From Lunularia cruciata (Eukaryota > Streptophyta > Marchantiopsida > Lunulariales > Lunulariaceae): a stretch of DNA of 64,000 nucleotides. The translations under genes were made by a program, and so were the position numbers. Positions 44,080 to 55,520 of the stretch are shown piece by piece. The stretch spans positions 59,764,911 through 59,828,910 of the forward strand of contig OX419760.1 of assembly GCA_948567375.1 (NCBI GenBank), in the 5' to 3' direction. A model generated the notes under the pieces. It saw only the letters and a program-made list of their open reading frames with translations. It had not been told where the DNA came from and did not search any database. Every line of letters begins with the position of its first letter. The stretch's first letter is position 1.

Positions 44080-45304
44080 CCCTTTGTGTGTTCATTTATT
44101 TCCTTTTGTAACTTGTGTTATATCTTTGTCTTGGAGCTTTTATTATATCTTTTCTTTGTATCCAGCACTTGGAGGTGATGTTCTATGCTTTAGTTATGTC
44201 CTCTATTTTATCTCTGAGGTTTTTTGTTATCTCTTTCATAGACCACCCTACAATGCCTCAACTTTGCTCTAAGGCACGAGTAGCTAGAAGGACTACCATA
44301 GCCAATGCTCCTCATCTAGCACCCCATACCCCCCAATCTGCTATTAGGGAGTAGAACACGGTGTCATCTTTTTCAACATACTCCCACCCCACCAAGAGGA
44401 GGACCTATCTTGGTTGATTCTCCCTTGGAGTACCCCACCCCAAACCCTCCTCTCCTTACCACAATCCCTCTTCCCACCTCTATACACCCACAAGCACTAT
44501 ATGGTTAGATCCATCTTCCTAGCTCTACAAACCTACCACCACTACAATGTAAGATCCCTTGCTCCAATTCTTTAGATCTTCCTCCACCATAGAGCCAGAT
44601 CCTCCCTCTAGTGCCCTTATATACCACCCCACCAATGACCTACATAGTCATGCTCCAATTGCCCAAGGGTAGTCATTTGTCTAGCATAACATTGTGAGTG
44701 TGCTAGATGCTTACTGATGAGGGCAAAGGCTACCACTCCTCCGCCACTTCATACATTAGTCCTCCCTCTTCAAGCTCCATCAGATTCTTACTCTGGTTAC
44801 ACTTCCTAGACCTTTTTTGAGTACTTCTACCAACTTTACCTAGACCTTGTATGTACATTAGGATCCCTTTGGCATTATGGCAATTGGTAGGCTCCACATT
44901 CTCCATCTTATTGCAAGCCATTTTAGTTCATGATTAGGGGAGAGATATATCTGCATGGACTTTATTAGACCTCTTCTCATAGTGGACCTTGCTCCTAACA
45001 ACATGGAGGTGCAATAGGACACCATGAGTTAGCCTCTAGGATTCATAGGTTTTTGAGATTAGATTGGTCAGCACTTTAGGAAAAGTGTACCATTTGGGCT
45101 CAAGTAGCAACTAGGGGGATAGTTGAGTCCACACAATTCCACATCCTTCCCCTAGATCATTGTTGCCTCTGGTGCTCCTTGATGTTAGGCAAGCAAGGGA
45201 GTATAGACATGCAACCTAGGCATTAGCTCTCTCTTGGCCAAAGTCATTCTCTTTAGATACCTTTTTTGCTTTATAAATGCTCCATCCATCAGTTGAGGAT
45301 GAAC

Positions 45305-45500
45305 TCTCTTCTTTTCTCCATGACTACTAGGTTTATGAGGAGCTTCAACTTATAGAGTTTATCTTTGCTCATGCTTTACTTCATTCTCCAAGTTTCTACT
45401 CAACTCTCCTCTTTTCTCCATGACTACTAGGTTGATGAGGAGCTTTAGCTTATAGAGTTCATCTTTGCTCATGCTTTACTTCATTCTCCATGTTTCTTGA
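45305..45500 (+). repeat. 106-bp tandem duplication in the RT relic
   Basis: CTCTTTTCTCCATGACTACTAGGTT or a near copy, followed by GATGAGGAGCTT and TTTGCTCATGCTTTACTTCATTCTCCA, occurs twice in a row. The copies are nearly identical, so the duplication postdates the decay of the element. Confidence 0.8.
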
Positions 45501-47382
45501 TGGGTGGACTGTCAAGAATAGCCTTTGAGCACCTATATGATTGTATTCCCTTATACACTCTAGACACTCTAGACACTCTAGATTGTATTCCATAATACAC
45601 CCTTTTGTTTTTCTTGTTAGCATATAGCTTTGGGTCTAGTGCCCCCAAAGCAGCCCTTCTATTTGGTACACCTCATCTCCTTGCTCTGTCAAAGGAGATG
45701 TTTGGTGTTTGCACCATTTCTATTGGAGATGGCTTTCTTTGTTTAGTCTCATGTTCCATTTCCTACAATTATTTCACTCCTTCTTCTTTTTTTGTCTCCA
45801 CATCAATTTTTTGTGACCTCTTCAAGGGGTTGTGAGACTATTATTGTTGGCACTAGAGAATCCTTTAATCTCCACTCCAATTGGGTGCTTTTCCAAGTGG
45901 ATATCTCTAATCCCTTTCATACCATCTCTTGTCCAACCATATTTTTTGCTCTTCACTCAACAAGGGCTCAAGTCCCTTCCTTGATCTTGTTTGTATGTAC
46001 ATTCTATGGCATAGAGATCCCTTTGTTGTATAGTCATCATACTACAACATGAGACTTCACATAGCTTGCATTTGCGGAGGGTATATGCCAAGAGGTCCAC
46101 TTGGTCCACTCTTTTTGCCATAGCTCACAAGATAGCTTTATTGAAGGTTGCAACTATTTTTTTTGTCTTGTCTCTTTCCATCCATCTCAAATGATACTCA
46201 AATTTTAAGGCCTTTGGAGGATGTTGTTCATGCTATAGCAGCTTTCACACACAACTTAGAGACCTTAGTTTACGAGTCCAAACTTGTAAATGCAAGGTAT
46301 AGAGCCATATGCAATTCTTACTCCCTTAGACTTTCCACTAGGGTTCTAGTTCCCAATAGGAGGCATGAGAGTATTAGGATCTCCATTAAGGAGAGAGGAT
46401 TACTACCACACATTCATCTCTGACCCATTGGTGGAGGCCACAACCCATGCTCACTTACTCCCTATGTTAGAGAACACATAGGAACTTATTCTATCTTAGC
46501 ATATAGTTATCTCCTCCAAGCCTCCTATCTGACTTGTACATACCTTCCTACAAGGGCACTTTTTTACCAAACTTACACACATTTAATAGCACAATATTTC
46601 ACATCTTCTCCACTTTGTTAGTGCCATGCACACTCCCATAGATATCAAAGGAATGGTGTAGACTAAGGATAGCCTTACCCATAGCCATGGGAGGATGTGG
46701 CGCCATTCTATAAGAGACCATTGCACCAATAGTGTTTATTGGTGCATGGGTCTTGGAGGCCCCTATGCGTAGCCAATGGGTTCTTACACCATGGTTGTCC
46801 TTTCCTATTGGCACCTATCACAACAATGGATTCAAGCCATGATTTTCAGATTTATCTAAGGTTGGCACATGAATTCTTACTAGGTCCTACACACACAACA
46901 GTTCCAATGTTCACTGACTTTGTTTCACTAGACTCCAAGAAGATCTCAGCCTAGATCTTGGAGTGAAAGGCTCAAGAGCTAAGTTCCATGCCTCCTCGGT
47001 GATTAAAGATTTTTGTTTCACATTTTGAGTGGTTCTCCACTACACTTTGTCTACATTTAGGCCTTCCTCACCTGCTAGGCTTCCCAAATTTATATGCTTA
47101 TGGTTCCACATATGACACACATGGCATACATCTATTATTGCGTGCTATAGAAAGAGAGCACACTAGAGTTCATGATGTCATCCAAGATATAATGGCTCAG
47201 CTCCTCCAATCTACATGGTCACATGTATAGATTGAGTGGTGGTTGGATTTATCAAGACCATCTCCATGTCAAGTGAGACTAATATTGACACTTTCCCACA
47301 TGGTCAATGTACCTTGTATAATATGGTGCTTGCAAACCTCTTGCAAGTAGAAACATTAGCACAAGCAAGCATTTAAGCACAA

Positions 47383-47776
47383 TGTAATACCAATAGCTAG
47401 ACATATCATCTAGAGTTGAAAATTGGCTTGGTAACATCTGGAAGGATGTTATGTATGATGGGCTAGGTAGATCAAATAGAGGTGCAACCAAAAGTGTACT
47501 TCTACTAATAGAGCAAGAGCCAAAAACAACTTAAATTTGTAATACCAAAAGCTAGACATATTAACCAAAGGTGGAAATTGGCTTGGTAACATCTAGAAGG
47601 GTGTTATTCATGATGGGCTAGGTAGTTCAGATAGATTTGTCACCAAAAGAGGACTTCCACTATTAGAGTAGGAGCCAAAAATAGCCTGAAAAATTCATAG
47701 CCAATTTCAAAGGCCTAGACACATGCATTAGGCCTAAAAAATGTGTGACCCCCCCCCCCCCCCCCCCCCCCCTCCC
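47383..47776 (+). repeat. Truncated S-family LTR with poly-C tract
   Basis: It begins TGTAATACCAATAGCTAGAC. A second TGTAATACC start at 47538 marks an internal duplication of about 155 bp, as in 13257-14000. It ends after a run of 24 C (47749-47772); the last 350 bp or so of the LTR are missing. It splits the endonuclease part of the RT element. Confidence 0.8.
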
Positions 47777-47942
47777 CTTCAGAAGATTACCCACAAGCAG
47801 CAATGGTTATCATAACTCACGAAAAGGAGGATACTTATGCCCCATGACTCACCTCATATACCTTTGTTCCTCTTGCTATGGAGAGCTTTGTGCACCTTCA
47901 TCACCACTTTGACGGGCTGCTTAAGGAAATAGCATGAGGTTT

Positions 47943-48634
47943 TGTAATACCCATTTGTGCATGTATGTAGTATTGTGATATTTAGTTTGGTATTATTAGT
48001 ACTTGAGAGATATTATCTATATAAAGATAGAAGATGGTTTTACATTAGTCATGATTAGCTAAAGTTAGTCATAGCTAAGATAGAGAGGAACTTACTTTAG
48101 AGGAAGTGGAAAAGATGAGCACCACTATTTTGGAATCCAGTGTGTTGACTTGGTATTATTCCTAGGTGTTTGGCTTTGAGGAAAGAGTTGAGACCTCTTG
48201 TGCCCGCAAGCCTTTTTGTTTTAGATTCTTCTATAGTCCAAGGATAGCCCATGTGAAGGAATCGTTGATTAAGTGGTTGGGTCAAGATAAGATCACATTC
48301 TTAGTGGAATATGCCCATGTGGATGGATATTTCTTTATACTTTTTGACTTTACTTGAATTTTAGCCTAGTAACTTGAGTTACTCCAGTAATTAGTAACTT
48401 TGGTGCGTAACTATTTCACAAGTATAGAAACTAGGGGTGATGAAGTATTCATCATCTTTTCATTTGCAACTATATCTCTCTCATTGAGTTCTCTAGTGAG
48501 CAATGTCTTGAGTCTTGGAGTGTTAGCCTTGGAGGATTATGATGGAGTTATGGTTCTTTGCCTTCTTAGTCCATGGTGCGCTACCATAATAGCCATCTGA
48601 GGTTTATCCTGAGTGAGAGACAAGTCAGCTCACA
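47943..48634 (+). repeat. G1 5' LTR
   Basis: It begins TGTAATACCC and ends AGCTCACA just before the primer-binding site (692 bp). The same sequence opens the 3' LTR at 55071, and its reverse complement forms 2602-3278. Confidence 0.8.
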
Positions 48635-48651
48635 TTTTTGGTTCTGTTGCC
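48635..48651 (+). other. G1 primer-binding region
   Basis: TTTTTGGTTCTGTTGCC directly follows the 5' LTR and resembles the conserved TTTGGCGCCGTTGCC primer region of Athila/Tat-type elements, with several changes. The minus-strand copy A keeps a related remnant near 2590-2600. Confidence 0.6.
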
Positions 48652-49489
48652 AAGACCTCTCTAGAAGGCAAGATAATGTTCCGCGTACAATTCTATATTA
48701 GACAAAAGGAGGCTATGAGATCTCACTTGGAGAGAACTTTAGGGGAGGAGAGGGCTAAACTTATGTTAAAGAACTTGGACCTATTTCTATACCTTGTTGT
48801 TCATTATAATGTCTTTGAGGTGATTTTTTACATCTTGTACACTTGAGAGGATTTGGAGAGATTGTATGGGGTGGATTGCAGATTTTGGGGATTAAGGTGA
48901 TTTTTAGGCAAAATCTCAAGTTTAAGATGTGGACTAGAAATTTCTACACATGATAAATTGGGTTATCTTTCATTTAGCACACTTAGAATTATTGTGAGAG
49001 CTATTATGCACACTAGGCTAGAATTTTTGAAAGTTGATAGGGTAAATTGCTCCCGTAACTGCATACTCTTTGGAAAATTGTACATAGTCTACCATTTCTT
49101 CAATTTTCAGTGGATTGTTTTGAAATTTTCCAACAAAATTGAGTGTATTGTAGCCTACCTGTTGATCTAAAAATTAGAGAGAGATCATTTTTGTGCATAG
49201 AGTTATGAGTTTTTAAAGTGAGGAGTGTGGTTTTCAGACCAAATCTGAAATATGTGTGCTGAATAGAGTCTAGGCCAAATGGCTCAATGAAAAGATCTAA
49301 AATTTTGCATGGAGAGATGACTTGGAGTTTTGATCAAGTGTGCAAAATTTCAAAGGACTATGACATACTAGTTAAGAAATTTGAGTGACATTGTGAGGAA
49401 GTGTCAATTCTGCAGAGTTGAGATCCCATGCATGAAGAGTTTGAGAGCAACAAAAAGCATGTTTGAGTGTTTAGATTCATCTTGGGAAC
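48652..49489 (+). other. G1 untranslated leader
   Basis: Between the primer-binding region and the zinc leader ORF. Short open frames occur, but I see no conserved domain. Confidence 0.4.
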
Positions 49490-49962
49490 ATGGAGGGTCA
49501 TCAAGAGTGGAAATTAAGACTATGCAAAGTTCCCCAAGGGTTTGAGCTGATTTTAGGGTTGGATTTGAGGAAAAGAGAGTTTAGAATAGAATTTGAAGAG
49601 AGTGTTGAGAGGATCCAAAAACCTACACCACTTGGAGGAAGGAGTGAGTCTAAGTGCTTTCTATGTGGAGAGAAGGGACATAAGGAAAATTCATGTACAT
49701 TGACCTTTGAGAGCAAGAGATTGAGGGAAAGGAGAGGATTACTTGACTTGGGTTGCATGTTGGAACTTCTTCACCAAGATTGGGAGGGAGAAGATCTAAG
49801 ACCAAGGAGTTGTGTGAGGTTTGTGGAGTTGAAAGACTTCCAAAAGGACATGAGTGTAATGGAGTAAAAGTAATTTTGGAGACTTTGGTAAAGAATCTTG
49901 GAGAGAGTCTTAGTACAGCTACTGAAATACTATCACCTACATTAGCTAGTTCTCAAGATTAG
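49490..49962 (+). pseudogene. G1 leader ORF with two zinc motifs, upstream of gag
   Basis: The frame 49490-49867 has LRLCKVPQGFELILGLDLRK, then an acidic stretch and the knuckle CFLCGEKGHKENSC (C-X2-C-X4-H-X4-C, about 49658-49700). In the next frame (49753-49962) comes CEVCGVERLPKGHECNG, a second zinc-like motif. Both motifs occur in the same order in minus-strand copy B (23281-23070), and the first in copy A. The unit lies before the capsid domain, whereas gypsy zinc knuckles normally follow it. One frame change separates the motifs. Its role (RNA binding or an accessory protein) is inference. Confidence 0.65.
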
Positions 49963-50214
49963 TGATGGAGATAATCTTTCAACTTATGGATAAGTTATCC
50001 ATGAGAGTTCGATTAATATGCACTCTAGGATTTGATGTTGCTATAGAAATCTTGGAGTAACCTGAAAATTTTGTGTTCCCTAGGGTAGATTACTCTCAAA
50101 TGGTGTTAGTCATGTACATACTCTATTAGTTATAGAGTGAGAAAAGAAATGAAAATTGAGAGAAAAGAAAGATAGTGAGGGGTTAAGATAAAGAAACTTC
50201 CGGTTTTCTTTGGC

Positions 50215-51486
50215 AAGGATGGAGAAGATGTGGAGGCCCTTGTGAGATACTTCAAGAGAGCTTGCATAGGAAACAATGAGAGGAGGAAGAATGAGTGGGC
50301 CTCATTATTACCAGATTTCTTTGAGGATGCAACACTTACATGGTATGAGTCAGAATACCAAAAAAAAAGGAGAGATGGGCAAGAAGAGTCTTGGGAGAGT
50401 TTGACTTCAACACTCATTGAGAACTTTCTTCCAGATGAAAGTTATGAGAGATTGATGAGTGAGGTTACCTTTCTCAAGCAAGGAGATGGAGAGAAAGTGA
50501 GAGTCTATATGGAAAGAGTGGAGAAGTTAGAGTCTAGATTTCACATAATGTTGAGGAAGGATGGAGATGATGTGGAGACTACAATGATTGGCATAGGAGC
50601 TATGTTCACCAAGAATTTTGTGGGAGGGTTGAGACCACAAATTAGAAGCAAGGTGAGATACGAGAAACCTTCTTCCAATGTTGAAGCTATCAAGATTGCA
50701 ATTCGTAAGGAGGGGAGTTTGGAAGGAGATGAGAGTGATTTGGTGTTGAAGGAGGTTGTGCATCCTCCTCAAGGCTACAAGTATGGGGGAACTTCTGATA
50801 GTTTGGTGGCAAGGGTTTAACCACAAGTAGTAGTTGCTCCAATTCTTGCACCTCTACCAAAAGATCCACTTAAAACCATTAGAGAACAACTTGCAGATCT
50901 CAAGATCAATGTGATGCAACTATGGGAGAAGAGAGAGGTGGATCAGAATGTAGGAAGAGGGCCTAGGAGTTATGGAAACTATCAATATAGAGGAGGTCAA
51001 CCAGCCAACAATTTCAATGATAGGAATTGTTTTGGTTGTGGAGGAAGAGTCCATATCCAAAGGAATTACCCAAATTCCACTTACCATGGAGGAAGGGGTT
51101 ATGAGGGAGCCAATAGAGGGAAAGAGGGAGATAGTGAAACCCAAGCGGCTCCTAATCCAAACAAGGGTAAGAAGATAACATCCATAGATGTGGTTGAGAG
51201 CAAGTATGAGAAGAGAGAGTGCTCAAACTCCAAGGGTCTTAATTTGCAGCTTTTGGCACAAGAGAAGAAGAGAGCTCGTTTTGCAAAGGATGTTCACTCT
51301 TCTCAAGGATTTACTCCAAACAAGGATACTCCTATGTCTACTAAGAACACACGCACCTCAACACCATCAACAACAAAGACTCCAAGGAAAAAGTTGGGAA
51401 TGGAGGATTTCTTGATTTCAAAGTCACAATGGAACTACAATGTGTTGGAGAATGTTGGTAGTCACAAGGCTAACATCACAGTGTAA
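50215..51486 (+). pseudogene. G1 gag
   Basis: The open frame 50230-50820 carries the retrotransposon-gag capsid domain: ALVRYFKRACIG, WASLLPDFFEDATLTWYESE, LIENFLPDESYERLMSEV and KVRYEKPSS. A stop at 50818 is followed in the same frame by 50911-51486. That part holds a decayed second knuckle CFGCGGRVHIQRN (the last Cys is Tyr) and a basic C-terminal tail. The protease frame then continues after a single TAA (51484-51486). Gag forms the particle core. Two stops break the polyprotein. Confidence 0.8.
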
Positions 51487-51489
51487 CAA

Positions 51490-52080
51490 TTGATTGCTTT
51501 GAACCCTACCTTGAGAAAGGAGCTTAGAGGTGGTTTAAGTTCTACAAGGAGCAAGAGAAAGAAGAAGGCAATGGCTCCAATATCAATGGATGCCAAACTA
51601 GCACCATGGCAGGCTTGTGAATATGCCTCCAAGATTGATATGAGAGTGAATGGTCACAATATCAAGGATGCATTAGTTGATGGAGGATCAGCAATGAATG
51701 CCATGTCAGAAAGGTTGATGAAGAATTTGGGTATGATACCCTCTAGACCTTCAACATTTGTGGTCAACATGGCAAACAAGCAACAGGTTTGACCAGTAGG
51801 GGTGATGGATAAGGTGGTAGTTTTAGTTAGTAGGGATGATGGATAAGGTGGTAGTTTCAGTTATGGGAGTTCAAAATCTCATGACTTTCCAAGTCTTGAA
51901 GGATTCAAGCTATGATTTACTTCTTGGGAGGTCATGGTTGAGAGCAGCACGTACAACTGATTGATGGTACAAAGTGTACTTGAGGATTGGGCCATCAAAC
52001 CATAAAGTCATAGTTTTTATGACTAACACCACTAACACTTCACATTCAAATACACCATCTTCTGATTATTGGGAATTACA
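51490..52080 (+). pseudogene. G1 protease
   Basis: 51490-51792 contains DMRVNGHNIKDALVDGGSAM, with the active-site block L-V-D-G-G-S followed by NAMSERLMKNLGM. LLGRSWLRAA near 51925 is the second conserved block. Asp-Gly-Gly-Ser replaces the usual Asp-(S/T)-Gly. A 33-bp segment (AGGGATGATGGATAAGGTGG) is tandemly repeated at about 51798-51855 and shifts the frame. Confidence 0.7.
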
Positions 52081-52102
52081 TTCTGAAGAATGAGATTCAA
52101 GT

Positions 52103-53420
52103 GTGGACACAAGCATGAAAGGGGAGACTTCCACGGAGGAAGATGAATCTGAATCTGATTCAGGTTTGTACCCCTTGTGTGCTATGGATTTTGCACCTAA
52201 GCCAGAGGTTTTGAAGGACCCAGATAAATCACCATTGACACTTGAGGAGATAGAGAGGAGGTTATCTACTCTCAAGTATGGCCCAAATGTTACCAAGGAG
52301 GAGAAAGTGAGATTTGAGGAGATTTTCCACAAGTTCATCCATGTGTTTGTTTTTAGTTACAAGGATTTGAAGGAAGTCACCTTAGAGTAGCACAAGATAG
52401 AGGTGGAATCACATGCAAGACCAATCCGCTAAAAGCAACTTTGCATTAGCCCACCAATATCTTTGGTTGTGAAGGAGGAGATTGATAAGCTCAAGGAGGC
52501 CGGATTTATCTTTGAGGTGGAGAATTCAGAATGGGTGTCTCCAATTGTCATTGTGAAGAAAAAGAATGGCAAGCTTTAGGTATGTGTGGATTACAAGAAG
52601 CTCAACATTGCTACCAAGAAGGACCACTACCCATTGCCATTTATTCATGAGATCTTGGAGGAGGTTGCAAGTCATGAGAGGTATAGTTTTGGAGATGGTT
52701 ATAGTGGATATAACCAAATCAAGATTGCACTAGAGCATCAACAACTCATCACATTCACCACACCTTGGTGGACTTATGCTTTCAAGGTCATGACTTTTGG
52801 GCTTTGCAATGCTCTAGTCACATTCCAACAATTTATGAACAAGGTATTTGAACCTTTCATTGGGAAATTTGTAAGAGACTTCATTGATGACTTTTGTGTC
52901 TATGGGAGCAAGGAGTAACACTTTGAGCACCTAATCAAGGTCTTGCAACGCTTGGATGAGGCAAATGCATCACTCAACCCAGAGAAGTGCATTTTGGATG
53001 TGAAGAAGGTCTACTTTTAGGGCACATCATCTCTAAGGATGGAATAGCAGTTGATCCTGAGAAGGTGAGGAAAATCTCATACTTTCCATTCCCTTCAATC
53101 TTGACAAAGTTATACCAATTCTTGGGGATGGTTGGGTACTATAGGAGGTTTATCTTCTCATTTTCCAGCAAGTCTTATGCATTGACCATCTACATGAAGA
53201 AGGGTGTAGATTATATGGTGATTTTGGAGGACAAGGAGACTCTCAAAGCGTTTGAGGAGTTCAAGCAATCTGTTATTGTAGCTCTAATTCTTGCTAAACC
53301 TGATTGGAGTAAGCCTTTCATCCTCTACACTAATGCTTCCAATGTTGCTATAGGATGCACTCTTAGTCAATTAGACCAAGATGGGCATGATCATCCAATA
53401 GCTTATGCTAGTAGGTAGAT
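52103..53420 (+). pseudogene. G1 reverse transcriptase
   Basis: Blocks in order: EEIERRLSTLKYGP (52230-52280), SPIVIVKKKNGKL (52540-52578), then a TAG, CVDYKKLNIATKKDHYPLPF, GYSGYNQIKIALEHQ (motif A, where the catalytic Asp region reads FGDGYSGY), VMTFGLCNALVTFQQFMN and FVRDFIDDFCVYGS (catalytic F-I-D-D, 52870-52910). After a stop and a frame change come NPEKC, GHIISKDGIAVDPEKV and FLGMVGYYRRFI. The catalytic Asp pair is intact. Four interruptions inactivate it. Confidence 0.85.
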
Positions 53421-53700
53421 GGTTTCAGTAGAAAAGAACTACTCTGTCATGGAGAGAGAAGGGTTGGCAATGATCTTTGGTCTCAACAAGTTTAGACACT
53501 ACTTCATTGGAGGGAAAGCCACCATTATCACAAATCACAAGGCTTTGAAGTACATCTTCAACAAGCCTAATGTTGAAGGGAGACTAGCAAGGTGGATGAT
53601 ACTCTTGTCTGAGGATGACAACACCATTGAGGATAGGCCAGAAAAGAAACATGCAAATGTTGATTTGTTATCTAGGGCCTATGATCATGATGGAGATTAG
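53260..53700 (+). pseudogene. G1 RNase H
   Basis: KPFILYTNASNVAIGCTLSQ has Asn in place of the first catalytic Asp. Then HPIAYASR, TAG at 53416, NYSVMEREGLAMIFGLNKFR (catalytic Glu), TNHKALKYIFN (Asn where Asp is usual) and RLARWMILLSE. Two of the acidic catalytic positions are changed. Confidence 0.8.
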
Positions 53701-53703
53701 CTA

Positions 53704-55023
53704 GTGGATGATTCCTTCTCGGATGAGGAGCTCATGACAATCTCAATCACTCAAGAGGTTCCAATGGAGTACAAGGAGATTATGGATTTTGTGACAAGAG
53801 CTAACTATCCAGAAGGGATGCATGCTAGGGAGAGGAAGGGCCTTGCAGCCAGATCTAGAACTTACACAATGATGGGGGATATTCTTTTTCACCAAGGAGC
53901 ATATGGTCTACTTTGAAGAGCAATGGGTAAGGAAGAGTCTACCCTACTCATAAAGGAGTTTCATGAAGGTTTGGTGTGTGGAGGACACTTTGCAAGAAAG
54001 GTGACTGCTTTCAAGATTCTAGACGTAGGTTACCATTGGAGAGGGATTTTTAAGGATTGTCTTGATTATTGCAAAACTTGTCATGTTTGTCAAGCTTTTG
54101 CAAGAAATTCTACTTTCACTCCACCACTTAGATCAATTCCATTGTAAGGACCTTTTGAGAAGTAAGGAATTGATTTTGCAAGACCTCTTAATAGAGCTCC
54201 AAGGAACAATCGGTATATTGTGGTAGTTATTAATTATCTTACCAAGCGGTTTGAGGCTAGACCATTAAGGGACAAGAATGCAGATGAAGTTAGGAGATTT
54301 CTTTATGAATGCATTATCATTAGGTTTAAGTGCCCTTTGGAGTTGGTTTTTGATAAAGGAGGAGAGTTTACAAGAAGCATTACTATAGCCATGCTACAAC
54401 ATTTCTTTATCACACATAGAGTAACCACATGATATAATCCAAATTCCAATGGCTTGTCAGAGAGAACCAATCAGACCTTGTGCATGATGTTGGCCAAAGA
54501 TGCATAAATGGAGGGATTAGGGCAAGAGGATTCATGCAGTTTTGTGGGAGTATAGGACAACCATGAAGACTTCCACCGGATATTCTTCATTCAATTGGTA
54601 TATGGTATTCATTCTACCTTACCTATTCACTTTGATCTTTCTACATTCCAAAGCATTCATAGGAGATTGAAGAAAGCACAAGGAGGTGATGCAGAGAAGT
54701 CAAGGAAGGATCAACTCATGGAATTGGAAGAGGCAAGAGCAGTTGCTATGGTTCGAGTGGAGCAAGCCCAAAGGAAACAAAAGGAGAGCTATGACAAGAG
54801 ACAAGGCAAGAAGAAGGTGGAGCCTTTCAAAGAAGGTGATTGGGTAATGTTGTTTGATTCCCTTTGGTTCAAGAGAGTGCAAAAGAAGTTTTTGCCTAAA
54901 TGCTTTGGACTTTTCATAGTGGAGAAGGTGTGGGCCAATTACACCTATGATCTCAAGGAGTTGGGAGGAAGACACTTCGATAGGTTTATCCATAATAAGT
55001 TGAAGATGTATCATAGAAGGTAG
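53704..55023 (+). pseudogene. G1 integrase and pol C-terminus
   Basis: Zinc-binding N-terminus: EFHEGLVCGGHFARKVTAFK, then CLDYCKTCHVCQ (H-H-C-C, 53950-54095). The core starts GIDFARPLNRAP (first Asp, about 54168). The second acidic residue lies in ELVFDKGGEF (54340-54370) and the third in NGLSERTNQTL (about 54445-54480). Then an open frame 54595-55023 with QRKQKESYDKRQGKK, GDWVMLFDS, FGLFIVEKVWANYTYDLKEL and FDRFIHNKLKMYHRR, the GPFxVxxVxxN...L-type end. No chromodomain. Stops occur at about 54145, 54430, 54507 and 54555. Confidence 0.85.
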
Positions 55024-55054
55024 AGAGACCTTCACTTTGAGGACAAAGTGAAAA

Positions 55055-55070
55055 CTTAGTTTGGGGGTAA
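55055..55070 (+). other. G1 polypurine tract
   Basis: AGTTTGGGGGTAA immediately precedes TGTAATACCC of the 3' LTR, at the usual plus-strand primer position. Confidence 0.7.
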
Positions 55071-55520
55071 TGTAATACCCATTTGTGCATGTATGTTGTA
55101 TTGTGATATTTAGTTTAGTATTACTAGTACTTGAGAGATATTATTTATATAGAGATAAAAGATGGTTCTACATTAGTCATGATTAGCTAAAGTTAGTCAT
55201 AGCTAAGATAGAGAAGACCTTACTTTAGAGGAAGTGGAAAAGATGAGCACCACTATTTTGGATTCTAGTATGTTGACTTGGTATTATTCCTAGGTGTTTG
55301 GCTTTAAGGAAAGAGTTGAGAACTCTTGTGCCCGCAAGACTTTTTGTTTTGGATTCTTCTATAGTCCAAGGATAGCTCATGTGAAGGAATCCTTATGGTT
55401 GGGTCAAGATAAGATCACATGCTTAGTGGAATATGCCCATGTGGATGGATATTCCTTTATACATTTTGACTTTACTTGACTTTTAGCCTAGTAACTTGAG
55501 TTACTCCAATAACTCAAGTT
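55071..55520 (+). repeat. G1 3' LTR, truncated
   Basis: It matches 47943-48385 (TGTAATACCC to GAGTTACTCCA(G/A)TAA). About 240 bp of LTR end are missing. Copia integrase sequence starts right after, so the junction is a deletion or recombination product rather than a clean insertion. Confidence 0.85.

Larger units (their letters stand above)
44080..47942 (+). mobile_element. RT plus PD-(D/E)XK retroelement relic (copy 1), nested insertion inside
   Basis: A decayed plus-strand element. RT domain blocks: LLALSKE and TISIGDG (about 45690-45735), a GCETIIVGTRE segment, then SNWVLFQVDISNPFHT (motif A Asp, about 45860-45915) and LFVCTFYGIEIPLLYSHHT. Motif C at about 46180-46205 reads SISNDTQI, where ALADDTHI-like sequence is expected. 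Pre-endonuclease joint: DTHGIHLL...EREHTRVHDVIQDIM (about 47105-47200), matching the THDAIRDIV block of the 38383-39009 frame. An S LTR (47383-47776) then interrupts it, and VITHEKEDTYAP plus TFVPLAMESF (about 47790-47930) resumes the endonuclease domain. The element is cut again by G1 at 47943. Dead: stops in all domains and a lost catalytic Asp. Confidence 0.7.
47943..55520 (+). mobile_element. Ty3/gypsy G1, longest copy (Tat/Athila-like)
   Basis: The most complete G1 element: 5' LTR, primer-binding site, zinc leader, gag, protease, RT, RNase H, integrase, polypurine tract and a truncated 3' LTR. No chromodomain follows integrase, and the primer-binding region resembles TTTGGCGCCGTTGCC of Athila/Tat elements, so it fits the non-chromovirus branch. 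A handful of stops and frame changes break pol. The two LTRs differ at about a dozen of the first 210 positions by eye, implying a moderately old insertion. The 3' LTR is joined directly to copia sequence at 55521. Confidence 0.85.
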
